From positions 1 through 46,566 of IMG/VR virus record IMGVR_UViG_3300042923_000470: a stretch of 46,566 nucleotides of DNA. One strand, written 5' to 3'. Below, in pieces: positions 7,711 through 17,938 of this stretch. Source of the DNA: a virus. A program made the translations under genes and the position numbers. The first letter of the stretch is position 1, and each line of letters begins with the position of its first letter. The notes under the pieces were generated by a model. It did no database searches. It was not told the origin of the DNA and saw only the letters and a program-made list of their open reading frames with translations.

Positions 7711-8677
7711 TAGTCAAGTGAAAAAGGCTAAGAGAGAGAAGTTGAAAATGTCCATAGCGTTAATGGGGGCATCAGGAGCAGGTAAGACATTATCTGGACT
7801 ATTCATAGCTAAAGGGGTTATAAAAGCTAAGTATCCAGATTTAGACGAAACATCAGACGAGTTTTGGAGTAAGATTGGTGTTATTGATGCAGAGCATAAG
7901 AGAGCGTTGCTTTATGCAAATACCACAAGAGCCAATGAGTATATAGGAGAGTTTTTCCACATTGACTTTGAAGCACCTTTTTCAACTGAAAGATATGAGC
8001 AAGCTATCGATGCTATGATTAATGCAAAGGTTGAGATAGTTGTTATAGATAGTTTATCTCATGCTTGGGAAGGTGAAGGGGGTATCTTAGAAGTACAACA
8101 AAAACTTGGAGGCAGGTATCAAGACTGGAACGCAGTTAAGCCTTTGGTAAAAGCTTTCTACAGAACATTAACTGAGAAGAATATACACGTAATTTCTACA
8201 ATCAGAACTAAACAAGAATATGCAACTGAGACAACTGAGACAGGTAAAATGAAGGTAACTAAGCTAGGAACAAAACCTGTACAAAAAGATGATATTGAAT
8301 TTGAGATGCAAGTTAGTTTTATGTTGGATATGCAACATACCGCACAGGCTGTAAAAGATAATAGTGGTATGTTTGATGGAGTGCCTAGTGTATTAGATAC
8401 ATCGGTTGGAGAGTTACTCTACAAATGGCTTGAAGAAGGAGCTGACTTAACAGCAGAGAGAGAAGCTGAGAAACAAGTGTTAATTGAGAAATATAATAAG
8501 ATATTAGCTATTGAAAATGTTGTACTTAACGACCTTGCAGATAAGTTGATTAAAGGAGCTGATGCAAAATTTGGTTATGGTACAGACATTAATACTTATC
8601 CAATGAGTATGGTAAGACTAATAATAGATACACTATTGACAAAAGCAAATAGTAGTAAAGTGGAGGTGGAAGTGTGA
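7697..8677 (+). CDS. RecA-like ATPase (Sak4/AAA_24 type)
   Basis: GGGGAGAG lies before the ATG. The Walker A motif GASGAGKT is at about residues 24-31 and the Walker B strand IVVIDSLSH at about 114-122, after which the protein keeps a RecA-core length (326 aa). Proteins of this type in phages are single-strand annealing or RadA-like recombinases, often next to an SSB. Here a DUF669/SSB-like gene lies two genes downstream. Sak4 is the best guess; a generic AAA_24 ATPase is the alternative. Confidence 0.75.
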   Translation: MNPFDSQVKKAKREKLKMSIALMGASGAGKTLSGLFIAKGVIKAKYPDLDETSDEFWSKIGVIDAEHKRALLYANTTRANEYIGEFFHIDFEAPFSTERYEQAIDAMINAKVEIVVIDSLSHAWEGEGGILEVQQKLGGRYQDWNAVKPLVKAFYRTLTEKNIHVISTIRTKQEYATETTETGKMKVTKLGTKPVQKDDIEFEMQVSFMLDMQHTAQAVKDNSGMFDGVPSVLDTSVGELLYKWLEEGADLTAEREAEKQVLIEKYNKILAIENVVLNDLADKLIKGADAKFGYGTDINTYPMSMVRLIIDTLLTKANSSKVEVEV

Positions 8678-9150
8678 AGCACACAATTTTAGATTTAGGA
8701 TTTAAGGTAGCAGGACTTAAAAAGTTCTATGCAGATGAGCATGGAACTTACTATGTAGGATTTGATGGTGAGCAAAAAGTAATCCATTGGGTGGGAAGTG
8801 AATCATTAAACTTCAATCAGATGGAGGTTAATGGTGATATGATCGCTGTAATAATGGGTGCTGAGGAGGATTACAAAATCCTTAAAGATGAGCCTATGGT
8901 AGAATTACCTAAAGTGTATATTGCTGATGGTTGGAAACTTCTTAAAGCAAATGAGGGGTTGTTTAAAAACTACGTTCTCTTTAAAGAAGAGTTAGGTACG
9001 CTTAGATTTACAAGAATTGTTTACATTAGAGACATGATTCATGGTATAAATCAGATTTCAATCAACAAAGAAGTTGGAGAAGCGTTTATTGCAAAATTAG
9101 CAGAGTTAGTGAAATACAAAAAAGAAGAAAAAAAGGAGAGTGGTCTATAA
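8674..9150 (+). CDS. Hypothetical protein, 158 aa
   Basis: A GTG start overlaps the upstream TGA (GTGA) after TGGAGGTGG, and the stop overlaps the next ATG (TAATG). The protein is beta-rich in its first half and ends in a very Lys/Glu-rich tail (KYKKEEKKES). It sits between the RecA-like ATPase and the SSB-like protein, so a recombination role is possible, but no family is recognised. Confidence 0.65.
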   Translation: MKHTILDLGFKVAGLKKFYADEHGTYYVGFDGEQKVIHWVGSESLNFNQMEVNGDMIAVIMGAEEDYKILKDEPMVELPKVYIADGWKLLKANEGLFKNYVLFKEELGTLRFTRIVYIRDMIHGINQISINKEVGEAFIAKLAELVKYKKEEKKESGL

Positions 9151-9611
9151 TGGGCATAGTAATTGGAATACATGAGGATAAAGAATTTAAACAACTGGTA
9201 AATGGTGATTTTTATGAGTGCTTTGTAAGTGCTGTAGATGAGCCTGAGTTTGATACAAATAAAAACGCTTTCAAAGGTAGTGTTAACTACAAGGTAAGAG
9301 ACGATGTACATCCTGATTTTGCAGGAGCAGAAATTAGATATGACTACTTTAATGATGCACCAAACATGGGTTGGAAACTAAACGCTGTAGCATCTGCAAT
9401 AGGAGTGCCTGTAGGAACTAGCTTTGAAACATTAAAAGAGTTCTTTGATTTCATAAAAGCTAAGCCTTTGATGGTTAAAGTAGCATTAGAGCCTAGTCAA
9501 GACGGAACAAAATTGTATGCAAAAGCAAAGTCATATAAACCAACAGAGTTAGGAGAATTTGTAGCACCAGAAGGGAGTATGGAAGAAGATGATAGCGATT
9601 TGCCTTTCTGA
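9150..9611 (+). CDS. DUF669-like single-strand DNA-binding protein
   Basis: The 153-residue product has a beta-rich core (FYECFVSAVDEPEF, then GWKLNAVASAIGVPVGTSFE) resembling the DUF669 family, and an acidic tip EEDDSDLPF. That tip is the hallmark of SSB proteins, which recruit partners through a C-terminal DDxxPF. It directly precedes the primase-helicase and follows the RecA-like ATPase, consistent with replication/recombination ssDNA handling. Confidence 0.75.
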   Translation: MGIVIGIHEDKEFKQLVNGDFYECFVSAVDEPEFDTNKNAFKGSVNYKVRDDVHPDFAGAEIRYDYFNDAPNMGWKLNAVASAIGVPVGTSFETLKEFFDFIKAKPLMVKVALEPSQDGTKLYAKAKSYKPTELGEFVAPEGSMEEDDSDLPF

Positions 9612-9646
9612 TAAACTTTAAAAACTTATGAGAGGGGGAGAGTTAA

Positions 9647-12451
9647 ATGAAGTTTTTTCAACAGTTCTTTGCAAGTAGTGATTTTGACTCACCCAACACA
9701 AGTGGAGAGGTAGCAGTATGCTGTCCTTTCCCACACTCCTCCCCTGATGGGAGTCCTTATTTAGAAACAGTAGCATCAGCTCATATTAATTTAGATATGG
9801 ATTTGTTTCATTGTAAGGTCTGTAATAAGGGTTTATCAGAAGCCAGTTTTCTTAAAGAGTTTGAGCATATATCTTACAAGGATGCTAGAAAAATGCTTAA
9901 TAATATTGATGATAATATTAGTGAAAACTGGCAATCTGCTATAGATAATCTAAAAGGAAGTCCTAGTACCATAAGTAAAATAAAAGCATTAGGTATCACA
10001 GATGCAGTTATGGACGAACTCCAAATAGGTTATGAGGGACTTGGTGTTGGCTTTCCTGTATATTTATACAATACCTTAGTAGATGTAAGGACGTATAATG
10101 CACAAGGAACTCCAAAAGTTAAGAGCCGAACAGGAGCATCAGCAGGGTATATCATTCCTTTTGACATTTGGCGAGAGTCAACTAAACCTACACTACTATG
10201 TGCGGGGGAAAAGGATATGGCTATAGCAAGAAGTTTAGGCTATAACGCTATTACCTTTACTGGTGGAGAAGGCTCAATACCTAAACTGTTTAAAAAATCT
10301 TTTGAAAACAGAAAAGTTTATATATGCTATGATAATGACGATGCAGGAAAAGATGGGTCTAAAGCGATTGCTAAATGGTTAAAAGATTGTGGTGCTTTAC
10401 CTTACATCGTCAACGGTCATTACCTAGTATGCTCTGAAAAAGGCGAAGATATACATGATTATTTTCAGAAATATAATAAGACAGTTGAAAGTTTTAATGA
10501 GATTTTAAATAGCACACAAGAATTTTCAGAACAAGATTATCTCATGGAAAGTGAGAAACAAACTCCTCTAGTATCTTTACTGGATGCTACAAAAGGAGAG
10601 TATAGAAATAGGTACGTTACTTCAATGGTACAGGTGTCAGCCGTATTTGATAATCAGTTTGGCATACCTGACCTTGTGGAGTTTAGAAAGACAAAAATGA
10701 TAGACGAAGATAAGGATAGTATGCAAGTAGGAGAAGTTAGAGAATGGGTTTTAGATGAGGATAATCTACAAGATATATTAATCCTAATGGATAGTAATCT
10801 AAAAGAGGAACAAGTAGCTAAGAATTTAAGAAAGCTATGTAACATACCTGAGAAAGAGGGTGGTGTTAGGTGTAAGAAACAATCCTTTACTACGGTATTT
10901 AAGGCGGTTGTAACAGACTTAGTAGAGTCCGAAGTAATGGCAGAAGGGTACACACCTATAGAACTTGTTTGTTTCACAGTCGGTAAAAGACTTATGTCAG
11001 GTAACAAATACAAAATAACCTACAAAGCTATCCCACATCCATTACAACAACAGGAGATAATGTTGTTAGTTTCAGATGTTCAAGATGCACAGGATAGCAT
11101 AACAAAATTCTCGGTTAATGAAGAAGTGAAAGAAAGACTTGCAGTATTTCAACAAAAGGATGGACAGACAATAGAAGATAGGCTTGATGAGACGTTTAGA
11201 AGTACGAAGAACTATGTAGGTACTTTTGCAGATAAAAATATTACACAAGCAACAGACTTGTTTTATCATACACCATTAGAATTTAATTTCGCAGAAAGAA
11301 AAATGAGAGGTTACTTAGACGTAATGATCGTTGGAGAGACAAGGACTGGTAAATCAGCTACAGCAGAAGCTTTATTAAAACTATACAGATTAGGTACTTT
11401 CACATCACTTAAGACTTCAACTATTGCAGGTCTTATAGGCGGTTCAAATAAAGTAAATGGTAGTTGGAAAACAACTATTGGAGTTATCCCTAGAAATCAT
11501 ATGGGTGCAATTATACTAGAGGAGTTCTCAGGAGCTAAACAAGACTTTATAAAAAGCATGACAGATATTCGTTCCTCTAATCAAGTACGTCTAGTGAGAG
11601 TAAATGGAGAACTTAAGATTCCTGCTATGGTAAGAATGTTAACGTTATCTAATCAGCGGTCAATGAAAGATGGACAGACAAAACCTTTATATGCCTACTC
11701 TAATGGTATTGATGTATTATTAGAATTAGTTGGAGCATCAGAGGATATTGCTAGGTATGATTTTTTCTTACTTGTTGGTGAACCTGATGAGTATATTAAT
11801 CCTTTTAAAAATAGACGTCAAACTGTACCTTATGACGAACAGTCTTACAAAGACAGAGTTAGATGGGTATGGTCAAGAAAACCTGAGCAAATAATCTTTG
11901 CAGATGGTTCAGATGAGTATATTTGGGATGAGGCTCAGAAGCTAAATGAAAAGTTTAATTGTCATATAAAGTTGTTTGGTTCAGAAGCTGATAAGAAACT
12001 AGCTAGATTAGCTGTAGCAGTTGCAGGGTGTTGTGTATCTACAGATGATAGCTTTGACAACATTATTGTTACTAAAGAACACGTTGACTGGTCGGTTAAC
12101 TTTTTAGATAAGCTTTATGATAATCAGTTATTCAGATTAAAAGAATTTGTAGACGAGCAAAAGAAATATACTGAGATAGATGATTCAGTAATTAAAATGA
12201 CACAAGATATATACACACAACATACAACACTTTTAATTCAGTTAGAGATGTGCTCAGGTACAACAAGAGCTAATCTACAGGCAGTTGCAGGACTTGACAA
12301 TAAAGACTTCTCAATGATTATGAATAGGCTAACGTCTTTAATGTTAGTGCAATGGAAAGGGGATAGGATAATCCCATCAGTAAGGTTTAGAAGAGCGATG
12401 AAAAAGATTGATAGAAGAGTAAAATTACTAGGAAAGGGTGAGGTATTTTGA
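9647..12451 (+). CDS. Primase-helicase: zinc finger, TOPRIM and AAA+/MCM-like helicase
   Basis: A strong GAGAGGGGGAGAG site precedes the ATG. Of 934 residues, Cys/His ligands near 25-60 (VCCPFPH ... FHCKVC) form a DnaG-like zinc finger. A TOPRIM domain has its Glu in CAGEKD at about 186 and DNDDAG at about 228. A C-terminal ATPase has Walker A GETRTGKS (about 562) and Walker B AIILEEFSG. The ATPase is AAA+/MCM-like and not DnaB-like, an architecture found in some phage replicases. It would prime and unwind at the fork with the polymerase encoded next, whose TTG start overlaps this gene's stop. Confidence 0.88.
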   Translation: MKFFQQFFASSDFDSPNTSGEVAVCCPFPHSSPDGSPYLETVASAHINLDMDLFHCKVCNKGLSEASFLKEFEHISYKDARKMLNNIDDNISENWQSAIDNLKGSPSTISKIKALGITDAVMDELQIGYEGLGVGFPVYLYNTLVDVRTYNAQGTPKVKSRTGASAGYIIPFDIWRESTKPTLLCAGEKDMAIARSLGYNAITFTGGEGSIPKLFKKSFENRKVYICYDNDDAGKDGSKAIAKWLKDCGALPYIVNGHYLVCSEKGEDIHDYFQKYNKTVESFNEILNSTQEFSEQDYLMESEKQTPLVSLLDATKGEYRNRYVTSMVQVSAVFDNQFGIPDLVEFRKTKMIDEDKDSMQVGEVREWVLDEDNLQDILILMDSNLKEEQVAKNLRKLCNIPEKEGGVRCKKQSFTTVFKAVVTDLVESEVMAEGYTPIELVCFTVGKRLMSGNKYKITYKAIPHPLQQQEIMLLVSDVQDAQDSITKFSVNEEVKERLAVFQQKDGQTIEDRLDETFRSTKNYVGTFADKNITQATDLFYHTPLEFNFAERKMRGYLDVMIVGETRTGKSATAEALLKLYRLGTFTSLKTSTIAGLIGGSNKVNGSWKTTIGVIPRNHMGAIILEEFSGAKQDFIKSMTDIRSSNQVRLVRVNGELKIPAMVRMLTLSNQRSMKDGQTKPLYAYSNGIDVLLELVGASEDIARYDFFLLVGEPDEYINPFKNRRQTVPYDEQSYKDRVRWVWSRKPEQIIFADGSDEYIWDEAQKLNEKFNCHIKLFGSEADKKLARLAVAVAGCCVSTDDSFDNIIVTKEHVDWSVNFLDKLYDNQLFRLKEFVDEQKKYTEIDDSVIKMTQDIYTQHTTLLIQLEMCSGTTRANLQAVAGLDNKDFSMIMNRLTSLMLVQWKGDRIIPSVRFRRAMKKIDRRVKLLGKGEVF

Positions 12452-14505
12452 GAGAGTGGGAAAGATACACAGACTTAAGTAGTATGCTTTACTGGTTTGG
12501 CATCGACTCCCCAAAAGAGGGTGGAGCTGATACGGAAACTACTGGATTACATATAAAGTTCGACACTCCATTCTTAATGGTTTATGGTTGGATTGTTAAC
12601 GAAAACTTAGGAAGGGTTTGGGTTTTTTATCCCACTCCTCAGAATATGAAAGATTTTGCTTATGCAACTGAAAGAATGAGTAAAGTTTTCTTTTGGAATA
12701 CAAAATACGATATGCATATGATGGCTAACGGAGGTTATCCTTATAAGTTTGACAATCTATCAGATGGAATGTTATACGCTAGACTTGTGCTTAACTCAGA
12801 TGTGAAACAGAGTCTTAAACTCAAAGCTATAGCTAAGAAGTACATTGATAGCTCAGCTAGACTTCTTGAAGATGATGTTAAAAAAGAATTTTCAGCACTT
12901 AAGAAAGAACGTAATAAAGTGTTACTAGCTATGTTAAAACCTCATGGAAAATGGACAATGAAGAGGTTAGACAAAATACAAAAAGATATTATTGCAGAGT
13001 TTCCAGATGAGGTAAAAGATGTTTATGAAAACTGGCTAGAGAATTACCCAGAACCTACGTATGTAGATATTGACAGAGACTTGATGATTAAGTATGCAGG
13101 TAATGACGTAATTATAATGCTTGAGTTTATTGAGATAGCAAAACCTATTCTTAAAAATAGGATGCAAGAGGTAGTTTTAGATAGAGAGGAACGTCTTATT
13201 AAACCTCTTTATGAAATGGAGAGAGTAGGACTTAAAGTTGATAGAGAGTATCTACTTAGAAGTAAAAAAGTTGTTAAAGATTACATTGCACAGAAAAGAA
13301 TGTCTTTATGGAAGTTAGCAGGGCAAGAAATGACAGTAGGACAAGCAGTTCTTATTATGAAACTCTTAAAAGATAAGTGGGGTATAGAGGTAATATCCTC
13401 AGACCAAGCTAGTTTACAATTAGTTATGAATGAACATTCTGGTGATGTTAAAGAGTTTTGTGAACTTATCAATGAATTAAGGACATTAGAAAAATGGTAT
13501 GCGACTTACATTTTAAGGATACTTAAAAACTCTGAAAGAGATGGTAGAGCATACACTCAAATAAATCAAGCAGGAGCAGTTACAGGAAGGGTTAGTTGTG
13601 ACTTTCAACAGTTCCCTAAAGATAATCTATACGATGACGAGGGTAATGTTTTATTTGAGCCTAGAAGAGCTTTTACTATATCAGGTGGTGGGTACAATGA
13701 AATATACTACTTAGATTATTCTCAGATAGAGCTTAGAGTGCAAGCTGACTACACCTACAAATTAGTTGGAGGAGACTTAAACTTATGTAGAGCTTATATG
13801 CCTTTTAAGTGTGTGAGTACAAAGACTAAAGAAGTATTCGACCCTAGTAGTAAGGTACATTTAGCTAGATGGGATTCTGGAGAATGGGTAGATGAAAAAG
13901 GTGTTGAGTGGACTCCTACAGATGTTCATGGAGCTACAACTCATAATGCTTTTCCAGACTTAGAAGTAGGAAGTCCTGAGTTTAAAAAGCTTAGAGGTAC
14001 TGGAAAGACAGTAAACTTTGCTAAGAATTATGGCTCTGGAATGTTTGGTATTGTAAAGGCTATGAAAGGTAAGGTAGTTGGTGAGGGAATCTTAGAAGCC
14101 TTAAATCAAGGCTACTACAAGGCTTTTCCTAACGTAATAGATTATCAAAAAGCTGTAATAAAGAAAGTATCACAAAGAGGATATGTTGTAAATCAATATG
14201 GCAGAAGGTATTATATCACAAGTAATAACTGGGCATATAAGTTTTGTAACTACTTAGTTCAAGGCTCTTGTGCTGATATGCTCAAAGAAAAGATTATAGA
14301 AATATATGAGTTCTTGAAACCTTACAAAACAAAGCTTCAAATGAATATACATGATGAGTTATCATTTGAAACATGGGTTGGAGAAGAGCATTTAATACCT
14401 AAAATAAAAGCGATCATGGAAGAATGTGATTGGATAAATGTCCCAGTAGTAGCTGATGTAGAAGTAACTAGAACAAACTGGGCAGAGAAGGAGGATGTTG
14501 CGTAA
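12448..14505 (+). CDS. Family A DNA polymerase with 3'-5' exonuclease
   Basis: The TTG start overlaps the previous TGA (TTGA) and follows GGAAAGGGTGAGG. The exonuclease domain shows Exo I DTETTGL (about residue 28), Exo II WNTKYDMHMM and Exo III YAGNDV. The polymerase domain shows motif A LDYSQIELRV (about 423), motif B (O helix) RGTGKTVNFAKNYG (about 515) and motif C IHDELSFE (about 634). At 685 residues it is the usual size for phage Pol I-like replicases. No 5'-3' exonuclease domain is present. All catalytic residues visible in these motifs are intact. Confidence 0.95.
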   Translation: MREWERYTDLSSMLYWFGIDSPKEGGADTETTGLHIKFDTPFLMVYGWIVNENLGRVWVFYPTPQNMKDFAYATERMSKVFFWNTKYDMHMMANGGYPYKFDNLSDGMLYARLVLNSDVKQSLKLKAIAKKYIDSSARLLEDDVKKEFSALKKERNKVLLAMLKPHGKWTMKRLDKIQKDIIAEFPDEVKDVYENWLENYPEPTYVDIDRDLMIKYAGNDVIIMLEFIEIAKPILKNRMQEVVLDREERLIKPLYEMERVGLKVDREYLLRSKKVVKDYIAQKRMSLWKLAGQEMTVGQAVLIMKLLKDKWGIEVISSDQASLQLVMNEHSGDVKEFCELINELRTLEKWYATYILRILKNSERDGRAYTQINQAGAVTGRVSCDFQQFPKDNLYDDEGNVLFEPRRAFTISGGGYNEIYYLDYSQIELRVQADYTYKLVGGDLNLCRAYMPFKCVSTKTKEVFDPSSKVHLARWDSGEWVDEKGVEWTPTDVHGATTHNAFPDLEVGSPEFKKLRGTGKTVNFAKNYGSGMFGIVKAMKGKVVGEGILEALNQGYYKAFPNVIDYQKAVIKKVSQRGYVVNQYGRRYYITSNNWAYKFCNYLVQGSCADMLKEKIIEIYEFLKPYKTKLQMNIHDELSFETWVGEEHLIPKIKAIMEECDWINVPVVADVEVTRTNWAEKEDVA

Positions 14506-15102
14506 ATGAATTATAGTCAATTAAATAAAGAATACATGGCGAAATATAAGGCAGGTGATGAGTCCTACCTTTGGAAGTTAGTTGAATTGAATGAGAAGCT
14601 ATGTTATAGATTTGCACATAAATATAGTTGGATAGATGTAGAATTTGAGGACTTAGTAGCCATGATTAGACTTTATTTAATAAGGGCTGTACGAAGATTC
14701 GATATTAGCAAAGGTTTTGCTTTTATGACTTTTGCATATTCTGTAATTAACAATCAACTAAGACATTATAATAGAGATGCTAAAAGACGAGGTATAAACA
14801 CCTTATCCATAACAACTGAGATAAGTGAAAACGATACTTTAGAAGATGTGCTTGAAGCTGACGTACTAAATCCTTGTGACACTTATGTGGTAAGAGAAAA
14901 TGCTTTACGAATTAGAAAGGCTTTAAACTCTTTTGAAGAAGTGGATAGAGATATACTTATAGAGCTTGTAGTCAACAAAAAACCTCAGAGAGAGGTAGCT
15001 GAAAAACACGGCATTAGTCAAGTTCAAGTAAGTAGAAAACAAAGAATACTTTTAGCTAAATTAAAAATAAAATTTGAGAAAACAAAGGGAGATGTTGCGT
15101 AA
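14506..15102 (+). CDS. Phage RNA polymerase sigma factor (sigma-70 family)
   Basis: The 198-residue protein has sigma region 2 at about 30-100 ([20 protein letters not shown], then [18 protein letters not shown]) and region 4 with a helix-turn-helix at about 150-190 ([20 protein letters not shown]). There is no region 1.1 and no clear region 3, as in compact phage or ECF-like sigma factors. It is encoded in the middle arm, so a switch to late transcription is the likely role. The recognised promoter cannot be read from the sequence. Confidence 0.88.
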   Translation: MNYSQLNKEYMAKYKAGDESYLWKLVELNEKLCYRFAHKYSWIDVEFEDLVAMIRLYLIRAVRRFDISKGFAFMTFAYSVINNQLRHYNRDAKRRGINTLSITTEISENDTLEDVLEADVLNPCDTYVVRENALRIRKALNSFEEVDRDILIELVVNKKPQREVAEKHGISQVQVSRKQRILLAKLKIKFEKTKGDVA

Positions 15103-15533
15103 TGTTAGAGATAAAGATTAAATATTTTGATGAGAGTTTGGTAAAGATTGAGAAAGTTGAAAAAGGGGATTGGGTGGATTTAAGATGTGCTAAGAATATG
15201 CAATTTGAGAAAGGCAAGTTCTACTTAGTTCCATTAGGAATAGCTATGGAAATTCCAGAGGGCTACGAAGCACACCTTGCACCTAGAAGTAGTACATATA
15301 AAAATTGGGGTGTTTTACAAACTAATTCGATAGGAGTTATAGATAATTCTTACTGTGGAGATAATGACCAATGGTTTATGCCTGTATTTGCTACAAGAAG
15401 CTCTATTATAAACAAGAACGATAGAATATGCCAATTCAGAATAATTGAGAAGATGCCAGAAGTTAGCTTTGTGGAAGTTAAAGCCTTAGAAAATAAAGAT
15501 CGTGGCGGACACGGAAGTACAGGTGTTAAATAA
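15102..15533 (+). CDS. dut: dUTPase (trimeric type)
   Basis: It hydrolyses dUTP to dUMP and diphosphate, keeping uracil out of phage DNA and feeding ThyX. Trimeric dUTPase motifs are visible in order: [37 protein letters not shown] and the glycine-rich C-terminal RGGHGSTG. The 143-residue length is standard. TAATG overlaps occur at both ends of the gene. Confidence 0.93.
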   Translation: MLEIKIKYFDESLVKIEKVEKGDWVDLRCAKNMQFEKGKFYLVPLGIAMEIPEGYEAHLAPRSSTYKNWGVLQTNSIGVIDNSYCGDNDQWFMPVFATRSSIINKNDRICQFRIIEKMPEVSFVEVKALENKDRGGHGSTGVK

Positions 15534-15829
15534 TGAAGAGAAAAAGCGTATACGAACTAAGACAAATTGGAATTGAGGGTTGTAAAACAGAGGGTTCAAA
15601 GCATTATAAAAAAGCTGATGAAATAGAACCTGTGGATGTAATGTATGCTCACGATATGCTAGAAGGTTTTTGCTTAGGTAACATCATAAAATATGCTATT
15701 AGATTTAAGGTAACAAGAAACTTACAAGAATTGAAAAAAGTAGCTGATTATGCTCATATAATGTATGGTTTAGAGTTAGAAACTAATAAAATAGAGGAAG
15801 TGTTTAAAAATGAAATATCTAGCGATTGA
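15533..15829 (+). CDS. DUF3310 family protein
   Basis: The 98-residue product has the family pattern: HYKKADEIEPVDVMYAHDML, then FCLGNIIKYAIRFK and a final YAHIMYGLEL helix. DUF3310 proteins are common small phage proteins, sometimes labelled nucleotide kinase-like, and usually lie next to nucleotide metabolism genes as here. The reaction is not established. The end of the gene overlaps the resolvase by 20 bases. Confidence 0.75.
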   Translation: MKRKSVYELRQIGIEGCKTEGSKHYKKADEIEPVDVMYAHDMLEGFCLGNIIKYAIRFKVTRNLQELKKVADYAHIMYGLELETNKIEEVFKNEISSD

Positions 15830-16298
15830 CCCTAGTGGGAACTTCGAAGAGGGTAAAGGTGTCACAGGATTTGTACATTTTGACGAAGCTCTTAAAATAT
15901 ACACACCTAGACTTGTAGGAGCCAATGATTTTAAGTCAGCTATGGAATATTACGATGCTGTCTTAGATTTACTTATGGATGCTGACCAAGTAGTTATGGA
16001 AGGATACAGACTTTACAATCACAAGGGTATGAAAGCACAGACTCAAAGTAACTCTATTTTAGAAACTTCTCAGTTAATAGGTATTATCAGATATGAATGT
16101 TTCCAACGTGATATACCATTACATATACAATACGCAGTTCAAGTTAAAAATAGATGGTCTGATGATGTGCTTTTAGCCGATGGTAAACTAATTAAAAGAG
16201 GTAATAGATTTTACTTACCTAACGATACATTAATAACTAATCATGCAAGAGATGCTTATAGACACTTAGTAAATTACTTAAAATATGGAGGTAGATAA
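15810..16298 (+). CDS. RuvC-like Holliday junction resolvase
   Basis: The RNase H-fold signature is seen: LAIDPSG (first Asp, residue 7), VVMEGYR (catalytic Glu, about 69) and the C-terminal NHARDAYRHL (acidic pair near the last helix). Length is 162 residues. It would resolve branched recombination or replication intermediates before packaging, together with the upstream recombination genes and the YqaJ-type nuclease. Confidence 0.85.
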   Translation: MKYLAIDPSGNFEEGKGVTGFVHFDEALKIYTPRLVGANDFKSAMEYYDAVLDLLMDADQVVMEGYRLYNHKGMKAQTQSNSILETSQLIGIIRYECFQRDIPLHIQYAVQVKNRWSDDVLLADGKLIKRGNRFYLPNDTLITNHARDAYRHLVNYLKYGGR

Positions 16299-16300
16299 AT

Positions 16301-16864
16301 ATGGATAAAAGACAAATTATAAAATGGTTAAAGAGGAAAGAAGAGGAATCTCTAAGAACAGCTCGTAATAACTACAGTTTAGAAATGGATATGCAGAAAG
16401 AAACTGTGGAAAAAGAGTTAGGAGTCGATATGTTAGTGGATAACTTACATAAAAAATATTTAGAGATGGATAGGATAATAGACACTTGGAGAAGTTCTGT
16501 AACTAAAGAAGGCATCTCAGTACATGGCTCTTCTTGGTATTTCTTTGGCGGTATAAAACAAATGGCAAATTCAAAAAGCAGGATTTATGATAAAGTAACT
16601 AACGGTAATGAGTTTACAGATAACACTTCAACAAGAAAAGCATTGACTAAAAAACATGAAACTATAAGAGAAGGTATTAAGAAAAATTACACTAATTTAT
16701 TAGCTGTAGCACAGACTTTAACTGGTAAACAGTTACTTGAGTATGTTAAAAAGTTAGGCTTTGACGTATCTGAAATAGAGGTTGTTAAAGACCCTGTTAC
16801 AACAGCTTTAACAGTTCAATTAGATTCAAAATACCTTATTATAAATAAGGTTGGTGAGAAGTAA
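16301..16864 (+). CDS. Hypothetical coiled-coil protein, 187 aa
   Basis: The ATG follows GGAGGTAGATAAAT. The protein is mainly helical and highly charged at the N-terminus (WLKRKEEESLRTARNN), with a Ser/Gly/aromatic segment (HGSSWYFFGGIKQM) in the middle. No family recognised. Its position among recombination genes is the only functional hint. Confidence 0.65.
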   Translation: MDKRQIIKWLKRKEEESLRTARNNYSLEMDMQKETVEKELGVDMLVDNLHKKYLEMDRIIDTWRSSVTKEGISVHGSSWYFFGGIKQMANSKSRIYDKVTNGNEFTDNTSTRKALTKKHETIREGIKKNYTNLLAVAQTLTGKQLLEYVKKLGFDVSEIEVVKDPVTTALTVQLDSKYLIINKVGEK

Positions 16865-16865
16865 A

Positions 16866-17087
16866 ATGAAGAAATTTAAAGTAGACTATGCTATCTCAGA
16901 AGTTGTCAAAGGAGTTGTTAAAGTACACGAAAAAACAATAGAGGGCGATGATGTAGACGAGCTACTTGAAAGTATTTTTAAATCTTGCACAGATACTTAT
17001 GTTGTTATAAAAACTAAAAACTTTGAGTTGGTTTCACCAAGTACCTGTATAACAGGAAAAATAACAGAAAGAAGGAATAGGAAATGA
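16866..17087 (+). CDS. Hypothetical protein, 73 aa
   Basis: The ATG 16866 is chosen over an upstream TTG because GGTTGGTGAGAAG precedes it. The product is a small alpha/beta protein (MKKFKVDYAISEVVKG) that overlaps the next gene (ATGA). Unknown function. Confidence 0.6.
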   Translation: MKKFKVDYAISEVVKGVVKVHEKTIEGDDVDELLESIFKSCTDTYVVIKTKNFELVSPSTCITGKITERRNRK

Positions 17088-17938
17088 GATGTAGTTCATT
17101 AGGAACAATAATGGGATTGAATTTTCATAAGAACGCTTACAAACAATTTATGTTAGACACTGGTAAAGTTACAGACGAGCCTACCTCTATCGGAGAGAAG
17201 AAAATGGAGGCAGGAAAAGCAATGGAAGAAGTAATTATCCAGATGTATGAAAAAAGGTCTGGTAATAAAGTACATCATCCAGATGTACAAATACAGTATA
17301 GAAAAGGCAAATTAACTGGTCATATGGATGGTTTTGTTACCTTCATTACAGAAGATAAGTGTCCTTTAGAGATTAAAAACACTACTTTGAATTTAGGTTC
17401 TTGTGCTGAGGATATGGATAGGAATTATTATGCACAGGTTCAAGGGTATATTTATATCACAGATTCAGAAAAAGCTGTGTTTTGTTATCTTAGAAACGGT
17501 TGGGATTTATGCTACTTTGACGTTCCTAGAGACGACGAGTTTATAGAAGAAATGTTACTAGCTATAGATTGGTATGAGGATTGCTTAGAAAAAGGCTTCT
17601 TCAATGAGCCAGTAGTAGAGGTGGAAAGTAAAGAAATGCCCATTGATATTCTACTTAACGTAGGTTTACATGAGATGAGTAGAGAGTTTGCACAGTTGAA
17701 AACACAAAGCAAAGAATTAGAAGAACGACAAAAGGAACTAAAGCAAGAAATTACTGAGATTCTAGGAGATAATTATGGTAAGCTAAACGCTAGTGATTTT
17801 ACCTTAGCTTATCGTTCACAGTCTCGTAAAGGTGGTCTTGATGAAAAAGCCTTAAATGAAGTAGTTGATGTTGAGCATTATAGAAAAGAGCCAAGTGTAT
17901 TTTCAGTATTAGACATAAGACAAAAGGGGGACATTTAA
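17084..17938 (+). CDS. YqaJ-type recombination exonuclease (PD-(D/E)xK)
   Basis: Of 284 residues, the catalytic core of the lambda-exonuclease/Cas4-like nuclease fold is visible: MEAGKAMEE, GHMDGFV (Asp), PLEIKNTT (E-x-K) and YYAQVQGYIYIT (the Q-x-x motif). The C-terminal third is a charged helix (QLKTQSKELEERQKEL). In phages it works with a ssDNA annealing or RecA-like protein, here the Sak4-like ATPase, to process DNA ends. Confidence 0.87.
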   Translation: MRCSSLGTIMGLNFHKNAYKQFMLDTGKVTDEPTSIGEKKMEAGKAMEEVIIQMYEKRSGNKVHHPDVQIQYRKGKLTGHMDGFVTFITEDKCPLEIKNTTLNLGSCAEDMDRNYYAQVQGYIYITDSEKAVFCYLRNGWDLCYFDVPRDDEFIEEMLLAIDWYEDCLEKGFFNEPVVEVESKEMPIDILLNVGLHEMSREFAQLKTQSKELEERQKELKQEITEILGDNYGKLNASDFTLAYRSQSRKGGLDEKALNEVVDVEHYRKEPSVFSVLDIRQKGDI